Assembly (NCBI GenBank): GCA_024734555.1 | Contig: JANPWX010020199.1 | Location: 248,001 to 312,000 of the forward strand | Source of the DNA: Trochalopteron elliotii | Lineage: Eukaryota > Chordata > Aves > Passeriformes > Leiothrichidae | Direction: 5' to 3' | DNA length: 64,000 nt | Shown here: piece after piece, positions 12,063 to 22,065 of the stretch | Layout of the letters: each line of letters opens with the position of its first letter | How positions within the stretch are numbered: the first letter of the stretch is position 1 | Notes under the pieces: model-generated | What the model was told of the DNA's origin: nothing | The model's database searches: none | Seen by the model: only the letters and a program-made list of their open reading frames with translations | Position numbers and translations under genes: made by a program

Positions 12063-14811
12063 TTGCAGACTAGAATTTGTTTACATGTTTTAGTTTTTCT
12101 CATTTCTTTTCTCATTAACATTTATCATTCTCTTAAGATAGCAGCCTGATTTAGCTGGTATTAGTAATCTAGTGGATTCCAGATAAATCAGTTTCAATAG
12201 TCCACTGTTTTATTGTTTCATAAGTAAAGAGAAAAAAAGGGATGAGACTTCTTAAAATCCTACAGTTCCTCTGTAACTTCTTGGTTGTGGAGTTCATAGA
12301 CTTCAGATTAATCACTTTTAGAGTTGTTCATCTGATTTTGTAAAACTAGGATAACACACAGACTGCATGGTCCAATGTTCCAAGAATTTAAATCAACAGA
12401 CTTGAGAGAAAACAGCCTATTCAAACAAAAATCTTACACTGAATTCAGTGGTAATATGTGATCATATTTGAGAAATGGCCCCAGTCTTTCCCTGTACCTA
12501 TTTTTCATCTCTAAAATGGGGATTAGTTGCCCATCCCGAACTCACAGGTCTTCTATAGAGTAAATAATTTGAATGTAGCAATACACAGTCGCACTCTGCT
12601 CTCTTCTCCTCTCAGTAGCCCCACAGAGTTCCCACCCATTCTAACCACTTCCACATATTTTAATTCCAAGATAATTTAGTGGTGGGACACAACACCTTGA
12701 CCATTCCAAAGTAGGATGCTTAGCCATACTTTAACCTGGAAAAACACCCAGCCAAAAATTGATAAATTTTGACCTACACATACAGAAATATTCATGGAAA
12801 AAAAAATTCTGAATACCTTACAGTGGCTATAGATCTCTAATTACAGGCACTTTGGGAGACTTATTTGCTACATGAAGGGAATTTTGAAAAGAACAGCTTG
12901 AAGATTGGCAGGACAAAAAGAGGAGGATTACAAGGGAGAATTGACAAACTGCTTGTATATAGCTTGACTGAATAAGTGCCAAACCATATGGTTTGGCCAA
13001 AAACCCAAGCCATTTTTGACCAGTTGATACTGTAACTACTGTCACAGAACTGAGGTTGTTACTTGCAGGTGTTGAGTTTAAGGGTATTAGAATAAAGCTG
13101 GGAGAAGAATCAGGATCAGGAACACTACTCTGGAAGTGACATCTCATGGACTGCAAGTCTCCCAAGAGCATTGGAGAGTTTCAGCATACAAATCATTTAT
13201 TATTGAACTGGCAAGGTTCTCAAGAATATTGTCATCTTGTATTAGCACAGAGAAAGGCTGGATAACCTTATAGAGCTTTTTTCACTATGCTAATGTAGGA
13301 TAATATGGGATTATATTTATGGATATACCTTGAAGCATATTCCATTAGGAAGTGATGGCTACGTAACTCCCCTTTTGAACAAATCTCTTAGCAAATAAGT
13401 CTCTATTTAAAGTTCACTCTCACACGTTAGATTTCGCCCTCCTATGTACTACGTGTAATTGCTTTTTCTGTGTTGCAACAAAATCTCTGTTCAATGTAGT
13501 CTAACAAATTCATCAAATTTCAAGTCTAAAACTTACAGAGCATACATGATTTCATATGCGTGCTTTCTGAAAGACACTAGAACTATATGATAACAACAGG
13601 AAAAATAGAAAGTTAATATAATGAGCTGACATTTTTTATAATTCATCTCTCCAAAAATTCATCCAAAATTCTGTATCAGTGCATTATGTGCAAAAGCTTC
13701 AGGTTTTCACAGGAATCTAAAATTATGAAAGTTACTATCTAGTAATATCATTTACTTTAGCACCAGCCGTGTCACAGTGCTTGGTACCAGTACTTCTGAA
13801 GAGCTTTACAGTGATGTGGATGGAAATTTACATAAACTGTGATGTTTCTTCTTTTTCCCAAACAGATGTGCACACTGTAGGGCTGCTTTTCTCTCTTTGA
13901 AAGAATACTTTCAGGTTGAAGCCGTCTTCAAAAGAAGGGAACATATTGAAGAGTGTGTCAAAGGTACAAAACCCAAATGGGTCAATATCTAATGTTCCAG
14001 ATGAAGCAACTCCATTACGGGGTCAGTGAGATCAGCACATTGATTTTGAAGCTTGCAGTCTCTGTAAAAGTGGTCAACACCAGCTGGTGTGACAGTGTTA
14101 GGATCCTACATCTGAATTCTTGTTTGATTTTTTTATACACATTTCAAATTAATTAGACAACATTTCTGCTGCTTATAATGAATGAGACTTGAGCTGTGAA
14201 GTGCTCCTTACAAGCTGAAACTTGTGAATAATGGTCTGTCTCAAGGTTACTTTTGTTCTGCCCTTCGTTCTTCATCTACTCTTTTGCTGGGGTACTGTCA
14301 GACAGACAGAGAAAGGGAGTCATTTTTGAAAGAGTCCCTGAGTATGGCTATATTGCACTTGTAGAGCATGCAGAACTGTAAATGCTGCATAGCCATGCAC
14401 AATTTGCTGTAAACAAAGCATTTTAGTTAGGAATGCCTGCGGACATTTCTCCCTCCAGCAGCAGAGTGTATCATGGACTACTCCAAATATATTCAGCTTA
14501 TGTGATCAGTAAATCTCCATGTGTTCATCAAAGCTATGCCAATTTAGTTGACACTGAGAAAAGAGTCCTAAAAGTTTGGAGAGTTTGCCCTACTAATTTT
14601 GTGGCCAGAACACTCATTGATTCTACCCTGTAGCTAAAGAAATAGAAACTGCATTTAAGCACACACCGCATCTTGTATTAGCCACCACTGCCTTTGCATG
14701 GATACGGTTTGGAGAAGGTCAAAGCTATTCCAGAGTGTGTACGTTTCCTGGGAAAGGGGATTCCAGCAATGCATTAATACATAGTCTGATTCATGCTGAA
14801 TCAATTAAGTA

Positions 14812-14845
14812 ATTTCACTATTGTGAGCCCACACAATAGTGAAAT
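14812..14845. repeat. Perfect inverted repeat, 14-bp stem, 6-nt loop
   Basis: ATTTCACTATTGTG at 14,812-14,825 is the exact complement of CACAATAGTGAAAT at 14,832-14,845. The loop is AGCCCA. A short outer complement (GGGCC/GAGCCC-like) is imperfect. No element is recognised around it. Confidence 0.88.
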
Positions 14846-17540
14846 AAGTGGGCCAATGATACATAAATCAACAGATGGTGCCTCAAAACATTCATGCTCA
14901 TACTCTGTCAACATGATCTCCACTGCATTTCTCTTACTTATTGTCATCTTTTTCAGGACTGTTTGATGGTTTGTCTAGTGTAACTAACCAGAAAGCATTT
15001 TGCCTAAAGATAGTCCTCTCCAGACAGCAACACAACATATCATCAGTTTCTGACTGAGAAAATATGGGCATTCATAAGTTACAGTTTGTTGATTTTAGCC
15101 ACTGAGTGGTGGTTTGGCAATTGGTTGTCAGCACTGAAAGGTCTGAGGTACAAAGTGCTGTGCAACTTTTTCAAGCTGTGTCTTGATGAGATGAATTCTA
15201 ATGAATCCCTCCTCTACATGCTGGAGCTTAAGCCCTATTCAGAAGGGATTAGTATTCAAATTTATCATAGAATCAAGACTGATTAGCGGTCTAACACAAA
15301 CAGTATGTCGTGGAACATTCACTTGAAAGCTTGTGACATTTCTTGTTTATTTCTCAATTTTTATGATATTCCTACAGTTAGCAGGGTGGCCTTTCTCACT
15401 GTTGTCATTTGCCATTAGAAATTATTGATTAAAATGCTGCAAGAAGCTGATGGGGGAAACTTCAAGACTGCACTGAGCGACACTTTGCAGCTGTATGCAA
15501 ATTACGAGAAAAGTTCTCTGTTTCCTGGGGGAAGGTCAGTATGAGATCTGGTTGGGTGCATTGGCTCACGAGATGTAGTTTTGATCCTGCCTGCCTAAAG
15601 AAGTTTCTACCGGGATATTTGATCACAGTCATGAGCTACAGTGGCAGGCTTGTAATGGAGCATTTGACTGACGAAGTCTTGTGGATGGAAGGCACAAGAT
15701 AGTTAATCAAAGTACTATTTTAAAGCTCCTTTCTTAATAAAATGGAGCAAGGTTACTTCCGAAAGTTAGATAAGCCTGAATTATCTGAGAAATTAGATAG
15801 AACTAGTTGGAAGAAAACGGGAAAAGTAATACAACTAGGAATGTGCACCACCAATCAGTTCAAATTGGCAGTGGTTGCTGCTGTTAATCAAATAGCTCCT
15901 GAGTTCATATTAACAATTCTTAAGCAAAATTTCATCACAGGGGTTTGTGTTCACTAATACTTGGTAATGGGCTCCAAGATTTCAGATGTGCATTTCAAAA
16001 GAAACTTTCAGTCTCTTCCTTTTCCTCCACAGTCCCCATAAAAGAAAGAGTAGGGAAAATGTTTTCGATTATCTCAGGGAGATAGGAGTTATGGAACATA
16101 AATAAGAGCAACATTTCTTCCCATCTCTGTTAAAATTTAAATGTATACTGTTTAATGACATACTTGCAATAAGGATTTTTTCTTTTATATCTACTGAAAG
16201 TCTACTGAAATCGATGGATATCTTCCTTTGATCTTAGTGTTTTGTGGGTCTTCGTGCTTAGGAATGCTGAATGAGAAGCAGAAGAATGGGGAAGGTTTTC
16301 AGGTCAAAAAAAAATGACAAAGCACCTGATTAGTGTATATGTTACTGGACTAAAAAGAAAAAAATAACAATTGTATTGTGGATATATAAAACAACAGCCC
16401 AATATTTATTACTTGCATATTGATACTATCAAGCAATTGCAACACCATTCATTCTCCTGCTATACTGTCATGTAGATAACCAGTCTGATCATGGAGGAGT
16501 CCAGTACTATACAGATATATGAAATATTTTGTATAAATAAAAAGTTGAGCACAGGACAGTATGGAAGGGCATAGAAGCATGAATGTTTGCGCCCACTTAA
16601 GCTGGAAATTTCGATCTGTCAGTAATATGATGCTACTCTGCAATTTTTTTATGCATAGATTTTGGTGTTCTGATCCTTCCTAATCTCAGATGCTAGGTGA
16701 ATATGAATTCTTTGTCACTCATCACCACATTTTTTAAGAGTTTCTGTCATATTTGCACTGTGCTTATAGGAGCAGTAAGAAATTAACTCAAACTTAAATT
16801 ATCCAATGTCACATAAGTACCTTAAAAATTTGGTTTGCAATATATACTTAATTTTTGCTGGCTCTTAAATTAGATGTAGGTAACGGTCAAAGTGAACTAT
16901 GAGTTTATTTACAGAGAAGGAAATCATGTTCTTAGGAAGTTACTACTTTGTTGCAATGAGTTTCAGCTCATTTTGTGATCTCACCATTTAATATCAGTAC
17001 TCTGAAAGCAACAAAGGACTAAGAATCAGACTCATGACGTAAATTAATTTACATCAGACGAGTGTCAGTATCATTGGCTGGCAATATCACCTCTGCAAAT
17101 AGCTGATTATGCTGAAGGAAACAGGGCAGCCAGGCAAATTGGAAAGCCATAAAAAGGATAAGAAAAGTTCTGGAAGCTGTGACATTCCTATTATAACAAA
17201 CCATGCTGTGTCAACTCCCTGGTCACACCAAGTCAAAGATAAATAAATGAGTGAGGACTAGTCATGTCCCCTCCCCCTGTACAATCTTCTGTTGCAGTTT
17301 CATTCAAACGCTATGTTTAGTTAAATAAGAAATATTGTACAGCACAACTCAGAGATTAGGAGCTATTCCCTACCACCAGCAAAAAGTCAATTTCATACCT
17401 CAAAGCATGGAGTCAGATTACATTATTTCCCTAGTTTTCTGAATGCTGTGCTCAGGTTGTGAAAAGCCTCCTAAAAATCACCTGAGAAAAGAGTATTTCA
17501 AACTAAGGTTTCATTTATGTTGATGCCTTTTTCTCTGGTA

Positions 17541-17880
17541 CTAGACTCACGAGCCAGACACAGTTTAAGGGGATGAAAGGGGTTTTTCATTTAATAAGGA
17601 TCCTTACAGTGCACAACTCAACAAGGTGGAAAATGTCAAAAATGCAGCATATGATGCCTATAAAATTTTTATAAAGTTTGCAAATTAGCATATCTGGAAA
17701 ATAATTCCCCAGTGAGAAGCTTAATAGATAAAATAATGTTCCCCTATTGCGGCAACTTCTAGTGTCTTCCCCCTTCAGATAAGACTTGTATCCTGTTTAT
17801 AAAAATATGTCCTGGAGAGTTGGTTCCAACATTGGTTCCTGTGGAGAACCAAGATAACATAAGGCTTCAGGCCTTCAGTG
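17541..17880 (-). mobile_element. Possible degraded ERV LTR, minus strand
   Basis: Sequence order resembles the reverse complement of an avian ERV LTR: CCAGACACAG, a TTTAATAAGG site near the left edge, then GGTTCCTGTGGAGAACCAAG near the right edge. Termini and target-site duplication are not visible. The assignment rests on general resemblance only and could be wrong. Confidence 0.3.
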
Positions 17881-18239
17881 GGGAGACTTTTAGAAGACTT
17901 TGTCTTCCTGCCTAGGGAAATACCAGAACGAAATTACAGTGTCAAATATGTAAGCTAAGCATACAGAGAATATATAAAAGGTATATAAAAGAAAAGGCAA
18001 AACATCACCACAGCATAAATGGAAGATTCCTGCTAAAAGAGCATGAGAAACAAGGAATGCAAATGGTCTAGAAAAGAGAGGAAAATGAGGAGGAATTACA
18101 AATGGCTTGGAAGACACTCTGAAAAGAGGGTGAAAAAAAGCATTTTAATTGGAAACACTGACCTTCAAGAGTAAAAACAGTATCAATAAGCCTCAGGAAA
18201 GAAACAAAGGCCTGAATCACTGTAGTGATTTGAAAGCAA

Positions 18240-18722
18240 AATGAGTGAGAGGCTCCAAGTCAGAAATACAATTTAATAAGAAAAAAAAAGTGAAATAAAT
18301 GCAATAATACAAAAGACCACTGACAGAGTCAGAATACAGCCTGAGCGGGATGATGGAAGCAGTGATCCTGTAGAAAGGTCTGGTAGCTCTGATCCTCCAG
18401 GAATCCAGTGGGTAAGGGCCTCAGTACTGTTCCAAATCCCAGATTATATCCAGGTGAGAATTCTTGGCTCCTGCCCCTGGGCGGAGCATCTCACAATGGC
18501 ATAATGAGTCATACAGGGGGTCCTTAATGGCCCATTAAAGAGAGATCGCTCCCGGAGGGAGTTATCTGTGAGGCATGCAGCAGGCCATTAACAGAAGACC
18601 CATTAACAGAAGACCCATTAACAGAAGAGGGAGGGGGAACCTGGCAGAACACTGCTTCAGCAATTGGTTTCAACAGTTCATGAAGATGGTGATAGAATAC
18701 TTTGTGCATATCTTATAGTACA
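18240..18722 (-). mobile_element. ERV LTR, minus strand
   Basis: On the minus strand it starts TGTACTATAAGATATGC at 18,722 and ends near the AT-rich polyadenylation-like stretch at 18,250-18,300. The body contains TTATATCCAGGTGAGAATTC, TGGGCGGAGCATCTCACAAT and TAATGAGTCATACAG. I recognise this combination as a songbird ERV LTR type. The internal 15-bp tandem repeat is listed separately. No target-site duplication was found. Exact family not assigned. Confidence 0.65.
18585..18628 (+). repeat. 15-bp tandem repeat, three copies, inside an LTR
   Basis: Three perfect copies of CCATTAACAGAAGA, each separated by C, start at 18,585, 18,600 and 18,615. A related CCCATTAAAGAGAG lies 50 bp to the left. 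The array sits in the U3 side of the minus-strand LTR, where short tandem repeats often act as enhancers in retroviruses. That role is inference here. Confidence 0.9.
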
Positions 18723-19257
18723 ACCCAGGACAATCACTTACAGTGACTGCTCTTACTTTGGACAATGACATAGCTCAGCTATCCAGGGAAGGTGAGCTTC
18801 ATCTTTGCTGTAAGAAAATACAGTTCAAAAAAGTCATTGTGGTCCACGCCTGTTAATTGCAGCTATCTCCACAAACCATAGTAGGAGTGGATATGTTGAC
18901 CCATCTCATCATATGCATCACTTAAAAGAATGTTTGTCTCAAGGGAATGGACTAGAAAGCCTAGCAAGTAGGATGGATGAGAACAGACATACAATGATAG
19001 CAAGATGTGGGTAGAGAACTGGTAACTATGAAGTAGTGTATGGTGAAAAAAGGGGAGATTTCTGGCTCCTTTTTGAAAACTGCCTTTTGACTACAATCTA
19101 TGAACTTGGTTAAAACTACATCACTCCTGACTAGTTTGATCCCTTAGCAGCTTCATCCCGCTGTAATGCCTGCTGTACTGACTTTTAGTAAAAAAAACAG
19201 CAAAAACAATATGCTGTCTCATATGCCCTCAGAGCATTCTTTTGCAGGCAGAGTGTG

Positions 19258-19862
19258 TCAGGAATCACAAAATGGCAAAATATTCTGAGTTGGAAGGGAC
19301 CCATTAAGTCTGACTCCTGGCCCTCAGTAGGACACTGGAAGAATCACAGTATGTGACAGAGTGTTGTCCAAACATTTCTTGAATTCAGACAGGACTGGTG
19401 TTGTGACCACTTCTCTGGGGAGCCTGTTCCAGTGCTCAACAGCCCTCTGAGGGAAAAGCTTTTTCCTGATATCCAATCTAAATCTCCCCAGACTCTGCTT
19501 CACACTATTCACTCAAGTCCCACCACTGCTCACAAGAGCAAAGAGACCACTGCCTGCCCCTCCATTGTCCCTCATGAGGGAAAGACCACAATGAGGTCTC
19601 CCCTCAGTATTCTCTTCTCCAGGCTGGACAAATCAAGGGATCTCAGCCACTTCTCAAAAGATTTCCTCTCCAGATATTTCACCATCCTCTTGGCTCCTCT
19701 GTTGGATACTCTCTAACAAGTTAATGTCTGTTTTAAAAACTGCATACAGGACTCAGGGTGAGAATGCTCCAGCTCAGAGCAGAGTGGGACAATCCCCTCC
19801 CTTGCCCTGATGATAATGCTGGGCCCGATGCCCCCCAGGACATCTTGGCAGTTTGGAGTCAG
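19258..19862 (-). mobile_element. CR1 LINE 3' fragment, minus strand
   Basis: The reverse strand encodes the C-terminal end of CR1 ORF2. In frame 19,512-19,324 I read GRFRLDIRKKLFPQRAVEHW followed by NRLPREVV, the usual CR1 C-terminal block. The right part (GAGCAGAGTGGGACAATCCC to GATGCCCCCCAGGACATC) is the preceding ORF2 segment. The tail end on the left contains TATTCTGAGTTGGAAGGGAC, which is also the tail of the SINE at 46,372-46,506. 5'-truncated, with frameshifts. Confidence 0.93.
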
Positions 19863-20657
19863 TACAGGGGAGTAAAAGAAAAGTTTGGAGAAAAGTTTCT
19901 TCAATTTTTTCTTTATAATTTAAAATGAGAAAAAGAAATTTATAATTGTGTATTCCATCAGCTCAGAGAATTAAAACAATAGCTTCTCTGAGTCAGATGA
20001 TGAAGCCGAGACGGGAAGATTTTATGTATTAAACTCTGCTATACTCGTTACCATACAATCAGAAAGTTTACCCCAAACAGCATTGTTTTCTGTTCTCTTA
20101 TATTCACATGATTTAAGTGATAATCTTGTTCATTGCACAAGTGATACTGCTTCCATCACAGATGCCTCACAATATTTGGAGTATGTCACCAATATTTGTA
20201 GTATATCTTAGTTCCATTACAGCCTCATGGTGCTACAGTTGGTTTGCTATGGATTATACTGTCTCTATCTCCAGAACAGGTATTTATAGATTTTCCTCAG
20301 TAACACACACCTGATTAATGAGATGAGAATATAAAATACTCCACCTGCCACAGCAGCCACAAAAACTGAATTAATGTGAAAGGAGAAAAGGGAAAACTAG
20401 TCTCAAGGCTTCAGTGTACAAAACAAGCAAGTTCAGCTGCTTGTTTTTGCTTGAGCTCCTAATGATACTGTTTGTGAATGAGTTAGTTGCTTACCCATTT
20501 AGCCCACTAGCAGACAGTCATTCCAGAGAAAATTATGCATTACTATAATAAATATTGTATGACATAAAAAACATTCTATCTGCCTTTAATACTCTGATCT
20601 ACAGGAAAATCCCTCACAGTCATTATTCTCTGTGTAGTATTTAAGAACAGTAAATTG
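19863..20657. other. Unassigned AT-rich DNA, no gene recognised
   Basis: About 0.8 kb between the CR1 and the young LTR. Nothing recognisable was seen. Confidence 0.6.
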
Positions 20658-20662
20658 CCTGT

Positions 20663-21305
20663 CGTTATAAATGAATTTTAGCCAAGTGGATAGAAAGAAC
20701 AAATTTTATTTTTCCATTTTAAAATCTATCTGGGACAGCCACGAAAACAACAGTTGAATGTTGGGTGAAACAGACAATTGACAACAGGGATGCTATCTCG
20801 CCCTGTTCCACGATTTTCTGGTGTTTGGGTCCGGGTTCTTATACTGTATTTTGTGCCTCCCGGAAGCAGAGGTATTGTGTCTTTAGATTCAAACCCAGTC
20901 TTTTCACTCAGTGATGAATCTTGAACAGGTTTCCCGGCACTGGAACATGTTTGAAAGGATTTTTTGGGAATCCTCTTTTGGGATGTTGATTTCTCCAAAT
21001 TCAGGGTCCACCCTCGAGATTAGTATCGATTCCTATCGATGAGTTGATGGTCCAGATGTACAAGATTTGATTAACTCAAGGAGCCACATCCTGGGCCACC
21101 CTCCTTTTTGGTGTAAATCAAGGTGTTAACTTGTCTATTCACAGTTCACAAAGCGTGTCCTGGTATTTGGAAACCGCCCTCTCCATTCCAGGGACCAGGA
21201 TTAGTTTTACATTTACAGGGTTACAAAAATATACATTCTCTTATCTACTACATTTATTATATCTCCTATATTTAATTGCACGAATTTACCATCATATCTA
21301 TCTCA
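20663..21305 (-). mobile_element. Young solo ERV LTR, minus strand (inverted pair, copy 1)
   Basis: A 643-bp LTR bounded by a 5-bp target-site duplication, CCTGT at 20,658-20,662 and again at 21,306-21,310. On its own strand it starts TGAGATAG and ends TTATAACG, the expected terminal CA having become CG. It carries a TATA site (complement at 20,838-20,843) and an AATAAA (complement at 20,705-20,710). It matches the plus-strand LTR at 43,576-44,219 with about eleven substitutions and one 1-bp indel. The matching duplication shows a solo LTR inserted here independently, not one end of a rearranged provirus. The 90-codon frame at 20,998-20,726 lies wholly inside the LTR. Five-base duplications fit ERVL-type elements, but the class is inference. 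Confidence 0.92.
20838..20843 (-). promoter_or_regulatory. LTR TATA box (copy 1)
   Basis: TATAAG on the minus strand, about 130 bp upstream of the AATAAA signal, identical in position and context to the site in copy 2 (44,039-44,044). Confidence 0.65.
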
Positions 21306-21310
21306 CCTGT

Positions 21311-21807
21311 TATTCCACAGAGTGGAATAAATGCATTGAGGAGAGGTTTTGTAGGCTGTAGAGAATGTGCATTGGATACAACTGATATATGTTTCCAGTC
21401 CTTCTTGTAATATGAAGGAAAAATATTTATTTATTTATTTTACATTAAACAATTTAACAACTGTAGACTTGGATCTAAACCATGTGACTCTTGCAAGACA
21501 TTGAGAAAATTTTTCAATCTTTATTTCAAGTACGTTAGTAATCTTGAAAGATATTATATGCAAACAATCACATCTTGATTTAAAATTAGATCCATTAATT
21601 CCCCTGTTATGTTTAAATCAATCTAAATCTTAGCAATCCATATCTAAACAGAATCCATAAGTGCTTTACTAAACCAGTAAGAAACCATGTGCCTCCGTTA
21701 AGTGGGGAAGGCTTTCAGCACACTCAGCCAAGTAATCAACTCAAACTGTTGAGCCAAAGGGAAGTCCAGAAGATAGTAACTGAAAATACAGTCACCACAT
21801 TTTTGCT
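21311..21807. other. Unassigned AT-rich DNA
   Basis: Unique-looking sequence between the LTR and the candidate promoter or exon region. It includes a short ATTT repeat at about 21,425-21,440. Confidence 0.6.
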
Positions 21808-21816
21808 TATAAAAGG
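21808..21816 (+). promoter_or_regulatory. TATA-like box, candidate
   Basis: TATAAAAGG is a close match to the vertebrate TATA consensus and lies about 240 bp upstream of an ATG with a fair context (TTTCCATGG at 22,055). Such matches also occur by chance in AT-rich DNA. It competes with the reading of 21,917-22,065 as an internal exon. Confidence 0.25.
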
Positions 21817-21916
21817 AACATGTCTCAGCAGCCAGGTGGATGGGAATGTAAAGACTTTTACATTTTAAATGCTCCCATTTTAAAACTAGTTTATCAACTT
21901 TTTTTAAAATCCACAG

Positions 21917-22065
21917 AGTTTGGAGATATCATTTGCAGCTGATTTTTTAAACCAACACTTGCAGTTTTCAGCAAAGAGTGAGGAACTGACATCTGCAAGT
22001 GAGAGTTCTCACACTCAGCTACTGACTGCCAGCAGTCTTTCCACTTTCATTTCCATGGAAACTGG
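21917..22065 (+). other. Candidate coding exon, unidentified
   Basis: This 149-nt block is bounded by an acceptor-like site (T-run, then TCCACAG ending 21,916) and a strong donor-like site, TGG followed by GTAAGA, at 22,066. From the first base one frame stays open for 49 codons and includes LNQHLQFSAKSEELTSASES, a Ser/Thr-rich stretch and an ATG at 22,055. Its codons are richer in G and C than the flanks. Without splicing the frame would stop at TAA 22,067-22,069, inside the donor itself. I do not recognise the peptide. An open frame of this length arises by chance perhaps one time in ten to twenty per frame, so the splice signals and composition carry the argument. Alternatively it is non-coding, or part of a first exon driven by the TATA-like site at 21,808. 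Confidence 0.3.

Larger units (their letters stand above)
11021..17540. other. Unassigned AT-rich DNA, no gene recognised
   Basis: About 6.5 kb of mostly unique-looking sequence. It contains a 50-bp CR1 scrap at 12,013-12,062 and the perfect hairpin at 14,812-14,845. The longest open frame is minus strand, 114 codons at 12,827-13,171, with no recognised domain. No splice-bounded exon stood out on reading. Confidence 0.55.

Noticed and set aside
12827..13171. 114-codon minus-strand frame with hydrophobic stretches
   Set aside because: No recognised domain, no splice or promoter signals and no codon-like composition. Frames of this size occur by chance in 64 kb read in six frames.
15742..15957. 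71-codon hydrophilic open frame
   Set aside because: No acceptor, promoter or family resemblance. Length is within the chance range.
18585..18628. CRISPR-like short direct repeats
   Set aside because: The three units are contiguous with a single-base spacer, which is a tandem repeat within an LTR. The host is a vertebrate.
20726..20998. 90-codon open frame on the minus strand, identical in translation to 43,884-44,156
   Set aside because: It lies entirely inside the two copies of the young LTR and starts upstream of the LTR TATA site, so identity reflects the recent common origin of the LTRs rather than a conserved protein.
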